The notes under the pieces were generated by a model. It was not told the DNA's origin. It worked only from the letters and a program-made list of their open reading frames with translations, and made no database searches. This document shows, piece by piece, positions 51,824-59,815 of a stretch of 64,000 nt of DNA. The position numbers and the translations under genes were made by a program. The stretch spans positions 33,006 through 97,005 of the forward strand of contig CAJTXO010000002.1 of the NCBI GenBank assembly GCA_910583555.1, in the 5' to 3' direction. Every line of letters starts with the position of its first letter. Position 1 is the first letter of the stretch. Source of the stretch: an uncultured Eubacterium sp. Lineage in GTDB: Bacteria > Bacillota > Clostridia > Lachnospirales > Lachnospiraceae.

Positions 51824-52792
51824 ATGGAGAAAAAAGGCAGACAGCCGGCCGGGGCATCTTCGCCGGCGCAGGCACAGAGAAATTACAAGGATACTGTATT
51901 CCGCATGCTGTTCCGGGACCGGACGAAACTGTTGGATCTGTACAATGCGGTAAACGGTACCTGTTACACGGATCCGGGAGAACTTGAGGAGGTAGGGCTG
52001 GAAAACGCGGTCTATATGTCAGTAAAAAATGACGTGTCCTGTGTGGTGGATCTGCGCCTGAACCTGTACGAGCACCAGTCCACGGTAAACCCGAACATGC
52101 CGCTGCGCGATCTGTTCTACGTCTCGCGGTTGTATGAAAAAATGCTTCAAAAAGAAAAAAAGGATCTGCATTCAGGAAAGAGGATCATGATTCCGGCGCC
52201 CCGTTTTGTAGTGTTTTACAACGGGAAGGAAGAGCAGCCGGAGAGAAAGGTGCTTCGCCTGTCAGAGTCCTTTCATCACAGTACGGATGAGGTAAACCTG
52301 GAGCTTGCCGTGCTGCAGTTGAACATCAATCCAGGGTTTAATGAAGAGATATTGGAAAAATGCCACACCCTGAATGAATATATGCAGTATGTGGACAGGG
52401 TGCGCCGTTACAGCAGGGAACGGGATTTCCGGGAAGCGGTGGAGAAGGCGGTGTCGGAATGTATCAGAGAGGGAATCCTGAGGGAATTTTTGACAGCGAA
52501 CCGGGCGGAGGTGGTTCAGATGAGTATATTTGAATACGATGAGGAATTGCATATGGCTACGGTGAGGGAGGAAGGCCGGGAAGAGGGCCGGCAGGAAGGC
52601 TTGAAAGAAGGCCGGGAAGAGGGCTGGCAGGAAGGTTTGAAAGAAGGCCGGGAAGAGGGTCGTCAGGAGGGTTTGGAAGAAGGGATTGCCCGGGAACGAA
52701 GCAGGATGTTTGCCCGAATGCGGGAGAGAGGTCTTTCGCCGGAAGAGGCTGGTGAGTTGATGGGCGATTCGGTGGAGGTTACACGGAAATAA
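51824..52792 (+). CDS. Rpn-family / PD-(D/E)XK nuclease (putative transposase-like)
   Basis: 322 residues. The core (about 17-200) resembles the Rpn/PDDEXK_2 proteins common in gut Firmicutes: NYKDTVFRMLFRDRTKLLDLYNAVNG, then the VVDLRLNLYEHQSTVNPNMPLRDLFYVSRLYEKM stretch with candidate catalytic Asp, Glu and Gln, and RFVVFYNG. The tail has three 12-residue Glu/Gly/Arg/Gln repeats (about 250-285), then GIARERSRMFARMRERGLSPEEAGELMG, a short helix pair often found at the C-terminus of these proteins. Family members can nick DNA and promote RecA-independent recombination; whether this one is active is unknown. It has its own promoter. Confidence 0.82.
   Translation: MEKKGRQPAGASSPAQAQRNYKDTVFRMLFRDRTKLLDLYNAVNGTCYTDPGELEEVGLENAVYMSVKNDVSCVVDLRLNLYEHQSTVNPNMPLRDLFYVSRLYEKMLQKEKKDLHSGKRIMIPAPRFVVFYNGKEEQPERKVLRLSESFHHSTDEVNLELAVLQLNINPGFNEEILEKCHTLNEYMQYVDRVRRYSRERDFREAVEKAVSECIREGILREFLTANRAEVVQMSIFEYDEELHMATVREEGREEGRQEGLKEGREEGWQEGLKEGREEGRQEGLEEGIARERSRMFARMRERGLSPEEAGELMGDSVEVTRK
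52571..52678 (+). repeat. Three 36-bp tandem repeats in the Rpn-like gene
   Basis: Units start at 52571, 52607 and 52643. Each encodes EGREEG(R/W)QEGL(K/E), differing by few bases. This hydrophilic repeat is a typical variable tail of Rpn proteins and prone to copy-number change. Confidence 0.88.
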
Positions 52793-52841
52793 GAAGACTC
52801 GGCCTTTAGTGCGGGGGAAGGATCTCATTAAGAAAATCATA

Positions 52842-52870
52842 TTGTCATAAATGAAAAGCTATGTTAGAAT
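52842..52870 (+). promoter_or_regulatory. Promoter of the signalling cluster
   Basis: TTGTCA (52842-52847), 17-base spacer, TAGAAT (52865-52870), about 99 bases before ATG 52969. No promoter or terminator is evident between the three genes downstream. Confidence 0.7.
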
Positions 52871-52968
52871 GAAAAAAATATGCCTGTTATACAAATGACA
52901 GATTCAATAGAACAATGAATTTTAGAAGTAGAAATAGGAGAAGTATTTGTGCGTGAATGGAGGAAAAT

Positions 52969-54043
52969 ATGGCACAGGGGAATGATATGACGGATGTGGC
53001 GAAGATTCTCGTGGTGGATGATGTAGATTCCAATCGTTTTTGTGCTGCGGGATATTATTAAAGAAATGGGATACCAGCCTGTTCTGGTGGAAAATGGGGT
53101 GCAGGCGCTGAAAGTCGTGGCCAGGATGCGTCCCCGGCTGATCATTCTGGATGTGGCGATGCCGGAGATGGACGGACACCAGTTCTGCAGGATCATGAAA
53201 GACGATTCGAAAACAAGGGATATACCGATCATTTTTGTTTCTGCCTTTGACGAGCCGCAGGATATTGTGAGGGGGTTCAATCTTGGAGGCGAGGATTACA
53301 TCACGAAACCGTTTATCCCGGAAGTGGTGAAGGCGAGGCTGAAACTACATCTGAAGCTTTTTGACGCGAACAACCGGCTGCTGGAGATGAACCGGCTGCT
53401 GCAGAAATCGGTCAGCGAGCAGCTGGTCCAGCTGGAAATGGAGAAGAAAAATGTTCTCTATGCCCTGATCTGCGTGGCACGGGAGAACGCCTGCTATGAT
53501 GAGGATCATATGGAGCGGCTGTCCTACAATTGCAGGATACTGGCTGAGGCGATGCAGTTGTCAGAAGAATACGGGAGCATGATATCGGATACGTTTATCG
53601 ACACGATCGAGCTGGCGGCGCCGCTCTGTGATCTGGGAAACGTGGCGATACCGACGGATATCCTGCAGAAAAAAGAGGCCCTTACACCGGACGAGGTCAG
53701 GGTGATACAGACCCATACGACGATTGGTGCCAGAATCCTCCGGGATATACGCGGCACGAGGGACTATAATGATTTTCTCCAGATGTCCTTGGATATCGCG
53801 TATTACCACCATGAGAACTGGGACGGGAGCGGATACCCCTGTGGCAAAAAAGGAAACGAGATTCCGCTGTCCGCGCAGATCGTATCGGTGGCGAGTGCCT
53901 ACTGCGCCATTACGGAAAACCGCGTTTACCGTGAGCCTTATGAGATCGAGGAGACGCTGGAAATGATGCGGGGGGCTGCCGGAACAAAGTTCAATCCGGA
54001 TATTTACAATATTTTGTACAAGATCTATCGTCGTTTGCATTAG
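52969..54043 (+). pseudogene. Response regulator with degenerate HD-GYP domain, frameshifted near the start
   Basis: ATG 52969 (TGGAGG five bases before) reads to VAKILVVDDVDSNRF and then breaks at the T5 run 53037-53041; that frame stops at 53061. The next frame continues directly as VLRDIIKEMGYQPVL and is open to 54043. Removing one T restores 357 codons plus stop with receiver (phospho-Asp in LIILDVAMPEMDG) and HD-GYP parts. In the HD-GYP part the catalytic HD is replaced (PLCDLGNVAIP for the usual HDIGK), while THTTIGARIL, YHHENWDGSGYP and the GxxFxP-like AAGTKFNPDI remain. If expressed, it probably does not hydrolyse c-di-GMP by the standard route. A GTG start at 53042 would drop the receiver's first strand. 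Confidence 0.85.
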
Positions 54044-54064
54044 TCGTACATAGGAGGGCTTGTT

Positions 54065-56635
54065 TTGGGCTTTTTTAATCAGGGGCAACAGGATCAGAGA
54101 AGGGTGGAGCGTTTTGTTTTAATCTTTTTTAGTATCTATGCTGTAAATCTAATGATTTCTTCCATCCAGAGAGGATGGCCGTTGTGGCTGGCGTGGGCGA
54201 TCATGGGAACGTCTGTCGCTGCGTGGGTCAGTTTTCTCATTCATTACAGGAATTTCCGGACAAGAGCTGCCTTTACGGCCGTTATGATAGAGATTGCCGT
54301 TATTCTCTATGCGGCTCATGTGGAGGATCTGCTTTCCGTGATGCCTACCTTTATGTTTCTCATGCTGCTGGTGGCGTTTCTGGGCATTACGAAGCTGCTG
54401 TGGACCGTCCCCTTGTCGGCGCTGTTTATCCTGTTTTACCATTCTGTGATCGCAGGTACTCTAACAGGGCCGGAAATCTGGAATCATTTGCTGCCGCAGC
54501 TCGGCAACCTCGTGTGTATGGGGATCGTGCTTTCCGTCTGGCTGAAACGCCAGGGAGAGGCAAATGAAAGGATGTCCGACATTATTGAGGCGCTCGTGGA
54601 GGCCGAGCACAGCAAGGATGATTTTCTGGCGAACGTCAGCCATGAGATCCGCACGCCGGTCAATACGATCTGCGGCCTGAGTGAGATGGCGATGCGGGAG
54701 GATGATCTGGAGAACATACGGGATGAAATTTTTGATATCCGGGATGCCGGGCGCAATCTGGTATCCCTGGTCAATGATATCCTGGATTTTTCCCAGCTTC
54801 AGCAGGGGACGATGGATCTGGAAGAGGAGGCGTACAATATTACGTCTACTATTAATGATGTGATCAATATGGCCATGGCGTGCAAGGGGAATAAAGATAT
54901 TGAACTGATCATGGACTGTGCCGTCGATATACCGAGCGGCCTGCTCGGCGATGAGAAGAAGATCCGCCGCGTCATCATGAATCTTGTGGACAATGCCATC
55001 AAGTTTACGGAGAAAGGCGGCGTCAATATCGTCGTTCATGCGCGGAAGGAAAATTACGGGGTCAATCTGTGTGTAACGGTGCAGGATACCGGTATCGGCA
55101 TCGAGGAAGAAGATACGGAAAAACTGTTCCAAAGTTTTAGCCAGATGGATACGAGGCGAAACCGCCAGGAGGGCGGAATTGGTCTGGGACTTGCCATATC
55201 GAGGGCGCTCGTCACGAGGATGGGAGGGACGATCACCGTACAGAGCTGTCCGGGAAAGGGCAGTACGTTCCGCTTTGTACTTCCCCAGAAGGTGCTGCAG
55301 GACAAGCCGATCGGATACGTCGTGAACAGGGAAAAGCTGAATATAGCTACGTACTATGATATGGGACAGTATGATGTGATGGAAATACGGGATGCCTATA
55401 CGCGGCTCATCGTGCATATGGTGCAGCAGCTTCAGGTGCGGTGCCATGTGTGCCGGAACCTGGCGGAGCTGAAACGAAGGGAGAGCATAGAGCCCTTTAC
55501 CCACATTTTTATCAGCATGGAAGAGTATCAGGAGGATGAGGCTTACTTTGACAGTCTCTCCAGGCAGACCAGAGTGATCATCGTGCTCGACCGGCCGAGG
55601 GAGAAGTACCTTTCCAATCCTTACATAATACGGCTTTACAAGCCGTTTTTTATCTTGCCAGTCATCTCGATCCTGAACGGCGGTATCGGTTCCGAGGGTG
55701 GAAAGCAGATGGTGCGGCAGGGGAAATTCATCGCGCCGGGCGTTCATGTTCTGGTAGTGGATGACAACCAGATGAATATCCGTGTCGTGGAGGGTTTGCT
55801 GAAAGAATACCAGATCATGGTGTCCTACGTTACGAGCGGCAGGGAGGCGCTGGAGATCATTGAAAATATGTCGTATGACTTTGTCTTTATGGATCACATG
55901 ATGCCGGAAATGGACGGGGTGGAGACGCTGCACCACATCCGCGCGAAGGTGGGGCGTTATTATCAGACCGTTCCGGTCATCGCGCTCACGGCAAATGCGG
56001 CCCCGGGCAGCAGGGAGATGTTCCTCGCTGAGGGGTTTGATGATTTTCTAGCGAAGCCGGTGGAGGTGTCCGTGCTGGAGCGCGTGCTGAAGAGAAATCT
56101 GCCGGAGGAAAAGCTCATTTACCTGAACGATCGGGAACGGGAGGGTGCCAGAAGCAGGAAAACGGCGGGCCAGGAGGTGTCTGTCCGTCCGTCGGATGGC
56201 GGCCCGGAGCGCGAGGAACTGGCAGTTGGCGATCTGGATGTGCAGCAGGGACTGCTGTACTGCGGCAGCAGGGAGAAGTATCTCGATATTTTGCGGGCGT
56301 GTCTCTCAGAGAGCGAGGGCAGCCGGCAGATGCTAGAACAATTATATGAAAAAGAGGATTGGGACAATTATACTATCAAGGTGCACGCGCTGAAGAGCAC
56401 GATGCGGAGCATCGGGGCGATGCCGTTGTCGGAAAAGGCGAAAGCGCTGGAGAAGGCAGGGAAGAGGGAGGATATTACATTTATCCGGAAACACCACGGG
56501 AGTATGCTAGTGGAGTATCGGCACGTGATGGAAGAACTGGGCAGTGCCCGCTCCTGTTGCCGTGGCGCTATGAGGGAGATGTGCTGCCAGCAGAGGAAGG
56601 CGTCACACAGTCAGATAGGGATGGAATGCTGGTGA
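54065..56635 (+). CDS. Membrane hybrid histidine kinase with receiver and Hpt domains
   Basis: 856 residues in the sequence as given. The first about 150 residues have five or six hydrophobic helices, no large outside domain. HisKA phospho-His193 is in NVSHEIRTPVNTICGLSEM; HATPase follows with NLVDNAIKFTEKGG, DTGIGIEEED and GGIGLGLAISRA. A diverged receiver-like linker (about 425-550) precedes a true receiver (VLVVDDNQMNIRVVEGLL, Asp610 in FMDHMMPEMDG, KPVEVSVLERVL), then an Hpt domain with His774 in VHALKSTMRSIG. The start is TTG 54065, six bases after AGGAGGG. The current 3' end (SARSCCRGAMREM) looks out of frame: adding one G at 56539-56541 joins it to the coding-like segment that ends at 56961. 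Confidence 0.9.
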   Translation: MGFFNQGQQDQRRVERFVLIFFSIYAVNLMISSIQRGWPLWLAWAIMGTSVAAWVSFLIHYRNFRTRAAFTAVMIEIAVILYAAHVEDLLSVMPTFMFLMLLVAFLGITKLLWTVPLSALFILFYHSVIAGTLTGPEIWNHLLPQLGNLVCMGIVLSVWLKRQGEANERMSDIIEALVEAEHSKDDFLANVSHEIRTPVNTICGLSEMAMREDDLENIRDEIFDIRDAGRNLVSLVNDILDFSQLQQGTMDLEEEAYNITSTINDVINMAMACKGNKDIELIMDCAVDIPSGLLGDEKKIRRVIMNLVDNAIKFTEKGGVNIVVHARKENYGVNLCVTVQDTGIGIEEEDTEKLFQSFSQMDTRRNRQEGGIGLGLAISRALVTRMGGTITVQSCPGKGSTFRFVLPQKVLQDKPIGYVVNREKLNIATYYDMGQYDVMEIRDAYTRLIVHMVQQLQVRCHVCRNLAELKRRESIEPFTHIFISMEEYQEDEAYFDSLSRQTRVIIVLDRPREKYLSNPYIIRLYKPFFILPVISILNGGIGSEGGKQMVRQGKFIAPGVHVLVVDDNQMNIRVVEGLLKEYQIMVSYVTSGREALEIIENMSYDFVFMDHMMPEMDGVETLHHIRAKVGRYYQTVPVIALTANAAPGSREMFLAEGFDDFLAKPVEVSVLERVLKRNLPEEKLIYLNDREREGARSRKTAGQEVSVRPSDGGPEREELAVGDLDVQQGLLYCGSREKYLDILRACLSESEGSRQMLEQLYEKEDWDNYTIKVHALKSTMRSIGAMPLSEKAKALEKAGKREDITFIRKHHGSMLVEYRHVMEELGSARSCCRGAMREMCCQQRKASHSQIGMECW

Positions 56636-56961
56636 GGGGTGTCACGCAGTCAGAAAGAAATGTGCTGCCAGCCGGCGATGGCGATGAGAGTGCGGGGCAT
56701 GAAGAGCTGCCCGAGGCAGACGAGGCGGCCTTTGACCAATGGATCACGGATCTGGAAGACGCGATGTACGACTTTGATGAGGCGCGGATGCTTGCCATTT
56801 TGTCGGAAATGCAGCGGTATCAATATGGCGGTGCCGCTCTGCGCGGCGAGCTGGAACCGGTGAAGGAGAAGGTGGAAAACACGGATTATATGTCTGCCGT
56901 AGATGCGGTGTCGCATATACGGGACAGGCTGAAACACGGTGAGGAAGGGGGTGCCTCGTGA
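56542..56961 (+). pseudogene. Detached C-terminal segment of the upstream hybrid kinase
   Basis: In the frame one base behind the kinase frame, translation from 56539 runs GQCPLLLPWRYEG to TGA 56959-56961. The last part, FDQWITDLEDAMYDFDEARMLAILSEMQRY...VDAVSHIRDRLKHG, resembles the helical tails that follow Hpt domains in other Lachnospiraceae kinases (from general knowledge). The spliced length 54065-56961 plus one base is 966 codons. The linker contains two imperfect repeats (VLPA...GVTQSDR and GVTQSERNVLPA). It has no start with a good ribosome binding site of its own. Confidence 0.6.
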
Positions 56962-59798
56962 TGGGAGAAAAAATGAAAAAAATCATTTCCGCGATTCTCG
57001 GAAGGGAGTATGGCTTCAGGGAACGGATCTTCCGGGTGATCGTGCTGGTGGGGAGCGTGCTCGCTGTCGGCGGGATTATTGAAAGCACATTTATCATGGA
57101 CGTCGGGATCATTTTTATTCCCCTTCTGGCCCTGCTGGCCACACTGATCGTGGCGCTTGTGTCTACGTTCAAATACCGGAAGATCGATTTTACCGCGGTG
57201 CTCATAGGCGTTCTCATTATTTTCGTGATCTTTCCCCTTATGTTTCTACTCAGCGGGGGACTGGAAGGGGGCGCCGCTCTTTGGTTTGCACTGGGACTGT
57301 TCTATATTTTTCTTATGTTTTCCGGAAAAAAGCTCGTTTTTTTTCTGGCCATGACGATCATTGCGGATGCAGCGACTTATGTCGTCAGCTATTACTGGCC
57401 GGATTGCATCACACCGATGGATTCCATGTTCGCGGCTTATGTGGATTCTTTCTTTGCCGTGTTTGCTGTGGGACTGGCTTCCGGCGCGATACTGAAAGCC
57501 CAGGCGAAAATGTATATTGTGGAGAACGCGGTTTTTCGTAAACAGCAGGAAAAACTGAAACGGGTAACGGAATCGAAGGACAATTTCTTTACCAGCGTAA
57601 GCCACGAGATCCGGACGCCGATCAATACCATCATCGGGTTAAATGAAATGATCCTCAGGGAGAGTCAGGAAGCGGAAACAAAGGAATACGCCCGGAATAT
57701 CCAGAGTGCCAGCAAGATGCTTTTGAACCTGATCAACGAAGTGCTGGATCTGTCCCAGGTGGAAATGAAACAGATGAAGATCGTTCCCATAGAATATAGG
57801 ACGGAAGAGTTGTTCCGCGATCTCGTGGATCTGATCCACGTGCGCCTGCAGGAGAAAAAACTTGAGTTTCAGGTGGATATTGACGAAACGATCCCGTCCG
57901 TTCTTTTGGGAGATGTAAAGCGGATCAATCAGGTGGTCCTCAACATACTGACAAATGCGGCCAAATATACGGAAACGGGAACGGTCGTTCTCGCTGCCCA
58001 TGTAGATTCCTTAGAGGGAGATGAGCTGCGGCTGAAAATTGCGGTAAAGGATACCGGTATTGGGATCCGCAGGGAAGACCTCCAGTATCTTTATGAGGCG
58101 TTTCGCAGGATCGATCTGCAGAAAAATGTGAAAGTGGAGGGAAGCGGACTGGGACTTTCCATCACGAAACAGCTCGTAGACCTGATGGGCGGGGAGATCA
58201 CGGTAGACAGTATTTACACAAAAGGGTCAACCTTTACCATAACACTGCCGCAGAAGATCGTATCTCCCGAACCGATCGGTCAGATGGAGTTTTTGTCCCA
58301 GGGAATGAGCCAGACGCAATATCATCAGAGCTTTGAGGCGCCGGAGGCACGCATCCTCATCGTGGATGATAACAGCATGAATACCATGGTGGAGAGGAAG
58401 CTGCTCGAGGCGACAAAGGTGCAGGTGGATGTCGCCGCCAGCGGGGAACAGTGCCTGGAAATGACGAAAAATAAGCATTACCATGTGATACTCATGGATC
58501 ATTTGATGCCGGGCATGAATGGCCTGGAGACGATGCGGAAGCTGCGGAATCAGAAAAACAGCCAGTGCCGGGACTCTGCCGTGGTCGTTTTATCGGCACA
58601 TTCTGCCGCTGGAGTGGAGAAGAATTTTTTGGACGAAGGTTTCAACGGCTATCTGGAAAAACCGATCCAGGGGACAACGCTGGAAGCCGAACTGCTGAAA
58701 TTTCTCCCGGATGATATCGTCGAATCCCGCAGCACGCCGGCCGGGGAGGAAAAAGTGCGGGAACAAAAAGTGCAGAGATCGTCCTTTTATAAGCGCAAGA
58801 AAGTATATATCACGACAGACTCCGCCAGCGACCTGCCGGGCAAATACATAGATAAATATGATATTGGCATGATGTATCTGTACATCCGCACAGACGAGGG
58901 GCGTTTTATCGATACGCTGGAGATCACCACGGACCATCTGCTCAGGGATATGCTGGTTGAACCGGACTGGAGTTCCGGCCAGAGCCGCAGCGCGGTTACA
59001 GGCAGGGGGGCGGCTGCGGAACACGCTGCGGCCCTTGATTCCGACACCGGTTACAGACGCAGCGGCATTCCCGTTCTTGCTTCCGGGCGGCTGACTTCCC
59101 GTCGCGCCTCTCACGGTGCGGTGGCAGATACGGTTTCGGTGGAAGAGTATGAGGAGTTTTTTGCGGAAATGCTGACGCAGGCGGAACAGGTTGTCCACAT
59201 ATCGGTGGCGGAAAATGTGGGAAGCACGTTCGGAAATGCAATGGCGGCCGCTCAGTGTTTTGACCATGTGCGCGTCATTGATTCCTCGCAGATTTCATGC
59301 GGGCAGGGACTGGTAGTGCTCTATGCGGGCAAGCTCGCGATGGAGGGGTATAGTGCCCAGGTGATCTGTGAAAAGCTGGAGCAGGTTAAATCCCGTATCG
59401 AATCGCGGTTTTTCGTACAGTCAGCAATCAGTCTGCATCAAAATGGATTCCTCGGCAAGACGGTCAACCGGATGTGCGGTTTACTGGAACTTCACCCGGT
59501 GCTGAAGGTGAGCCGCGGAAAACTGTCCGTGAGAGGGTTTGGAATCGGCAGGACCGAGGGGGCTTGGAAACGATTTATCCGCTGGAAGCTGTTCCGCAAG
59601 GGCAGGATAAATACGGATGTCGTATTTATTTCCCATGTGGGGTGTACCGTGGAACAACAGGAGATGATCCGCCGCGAAGTGCTGCGCCGGATCCCGTTCA
59701 AGAAAGTGATCATGCAGAGGGCATCCGTGACCGTGGCGTGCCATTCGGGGCCGGGAGCGTTTGGACTGGCATATTATCTGAATAGCAGGGAGGACTGA
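56961..59798 (+). CDS. Membrane hybrid histidine kinase fused to a C-terminal DegV (fatty-acid-binding) domain
   Basis: 945 residues. The first about 190 form five or six membrane helices with little outside loop. HisKA His215 is in SVSHEIRTPINTIIGLNEMIL; HATPase shows NILTNAAKYTETGTV, DTGIGIRREDL and GSGLGLSITKQL. Receiver: ILIVDDNSMNTMVE, Asp513 in LMDHLMPGMNG, YLEKPIQGT. After a basic linker, residues about 612-945 form a DegV/EDD domain: YITTDSASDLPGKYI, the lipid-loop-like TSRRASHGAV, HISVAENVGSTFGNA, VIDSSQISCGQGLVVLYA and a late HSGPGAFGLAYY. DegV proteins such as FakB bind fatty acids. An insert of about 40 residues sits between the first strand and TSRR. ATG 56961 overlaps the preceding stop (TGATG); GTG 56958 and ATG 56973 are alternatives. 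A kinase controlled by, or handing lipid to, its DegV domain is inferred. Confidence 0.9.
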   Translation: MGEKMKKIISAILGREYGFRERIFRVIVLVGSVLAVGGIIESTFIMDVGIIFIPLLALLATLIVALVSTFKYRKIDFTAVLIGVLIIFVIFPLMFLLSGGLEGGAALWFALGLFYIFLMFSGKKLVFFLAMTIIADAATYVVSYYWPDCITPMDSMFAAYVDSFFAVFAVGLASGAILKAQAKMYIVENAVFRKQQEKLKRVTESKDNFFTSVSHEIRTPINTIIGLNEMILRESQEAETKEYARNIQSASKMLLNLINEVLDLSQVEMKQMKIVPIEYRTEELFRDLVDLIHVRLQEKKLEFQVDIDETIPSVLLGDVKRINQVVLNILTNAAKYTETGTVVLAAHVDSLEGDELRLKIAVKDTGIGIRREDLQYLYEAFRRIDLQKNVKVEGSGLGLSITKQLVDLMGGEITVDSIYTKGSTFTITLPQKIVSPEPIGQMEFLSQGMSQTQYHQSFEAPEARILIVDDNSMNTMVERKLLEATKVQVDVAASGEQCLEMTKNKHYHVILMDHLMPGMNGLETMRKLRNQKNSQCRDSAVVVLSAHSAAGVEKNFLDEGFNGYLEKPIQGTTLEAELLKFLPDDIVESRSTPAGEEKVREQKVQRSSFYKRKKVYITTDSASDLPGKYIDKYDIGMMYLYIRTDEGRFIDTLEITTDHLLRDMLVEPDWSSGQSRSAVTGRGAAAEHAAALDSDTGYRRSGIPVLASGRLTSRRASHGAVADTVSVEEYEEFFAEMLTQAEQVVHISVAENVGSTFGNAMAAAQCFDHVRVIDSSQISCGQGLVVLYAGKLAMEGYSAQVICEKLEQVKSRIESRFFVQSAISLHQNGFLGKTVNRMCGLLELHPVLKVSRGKLSVRGFGIGRTEGAWKRFIRWKLFRKGRINTDVVFISHVGCTVEQQEMIRREVLRRIPFKKVIMQRASVTVACHSGPGAFGLAYYLNSRED

Positions 59799-59815
59799 TA
59801 ACAGGGTGACCAGTT

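Noticed and set aside
53030..53061. Programmed ribosomal frameshifting in the HD-GYP regulator
   Set aside because: The T5 run lacks a slippery heptamer followed by a pseudoknot or internal Shine-Dalgarno stimulus that I can see, and the restored protein is the ordinary receiver; a simple indel is the better explanation.
54461..55936. A 491-codon minus-strand frame opposite the hybrid kinase
   Set aside because: Antisense to a gene with all kinase motifs; composition typical of a shadow.
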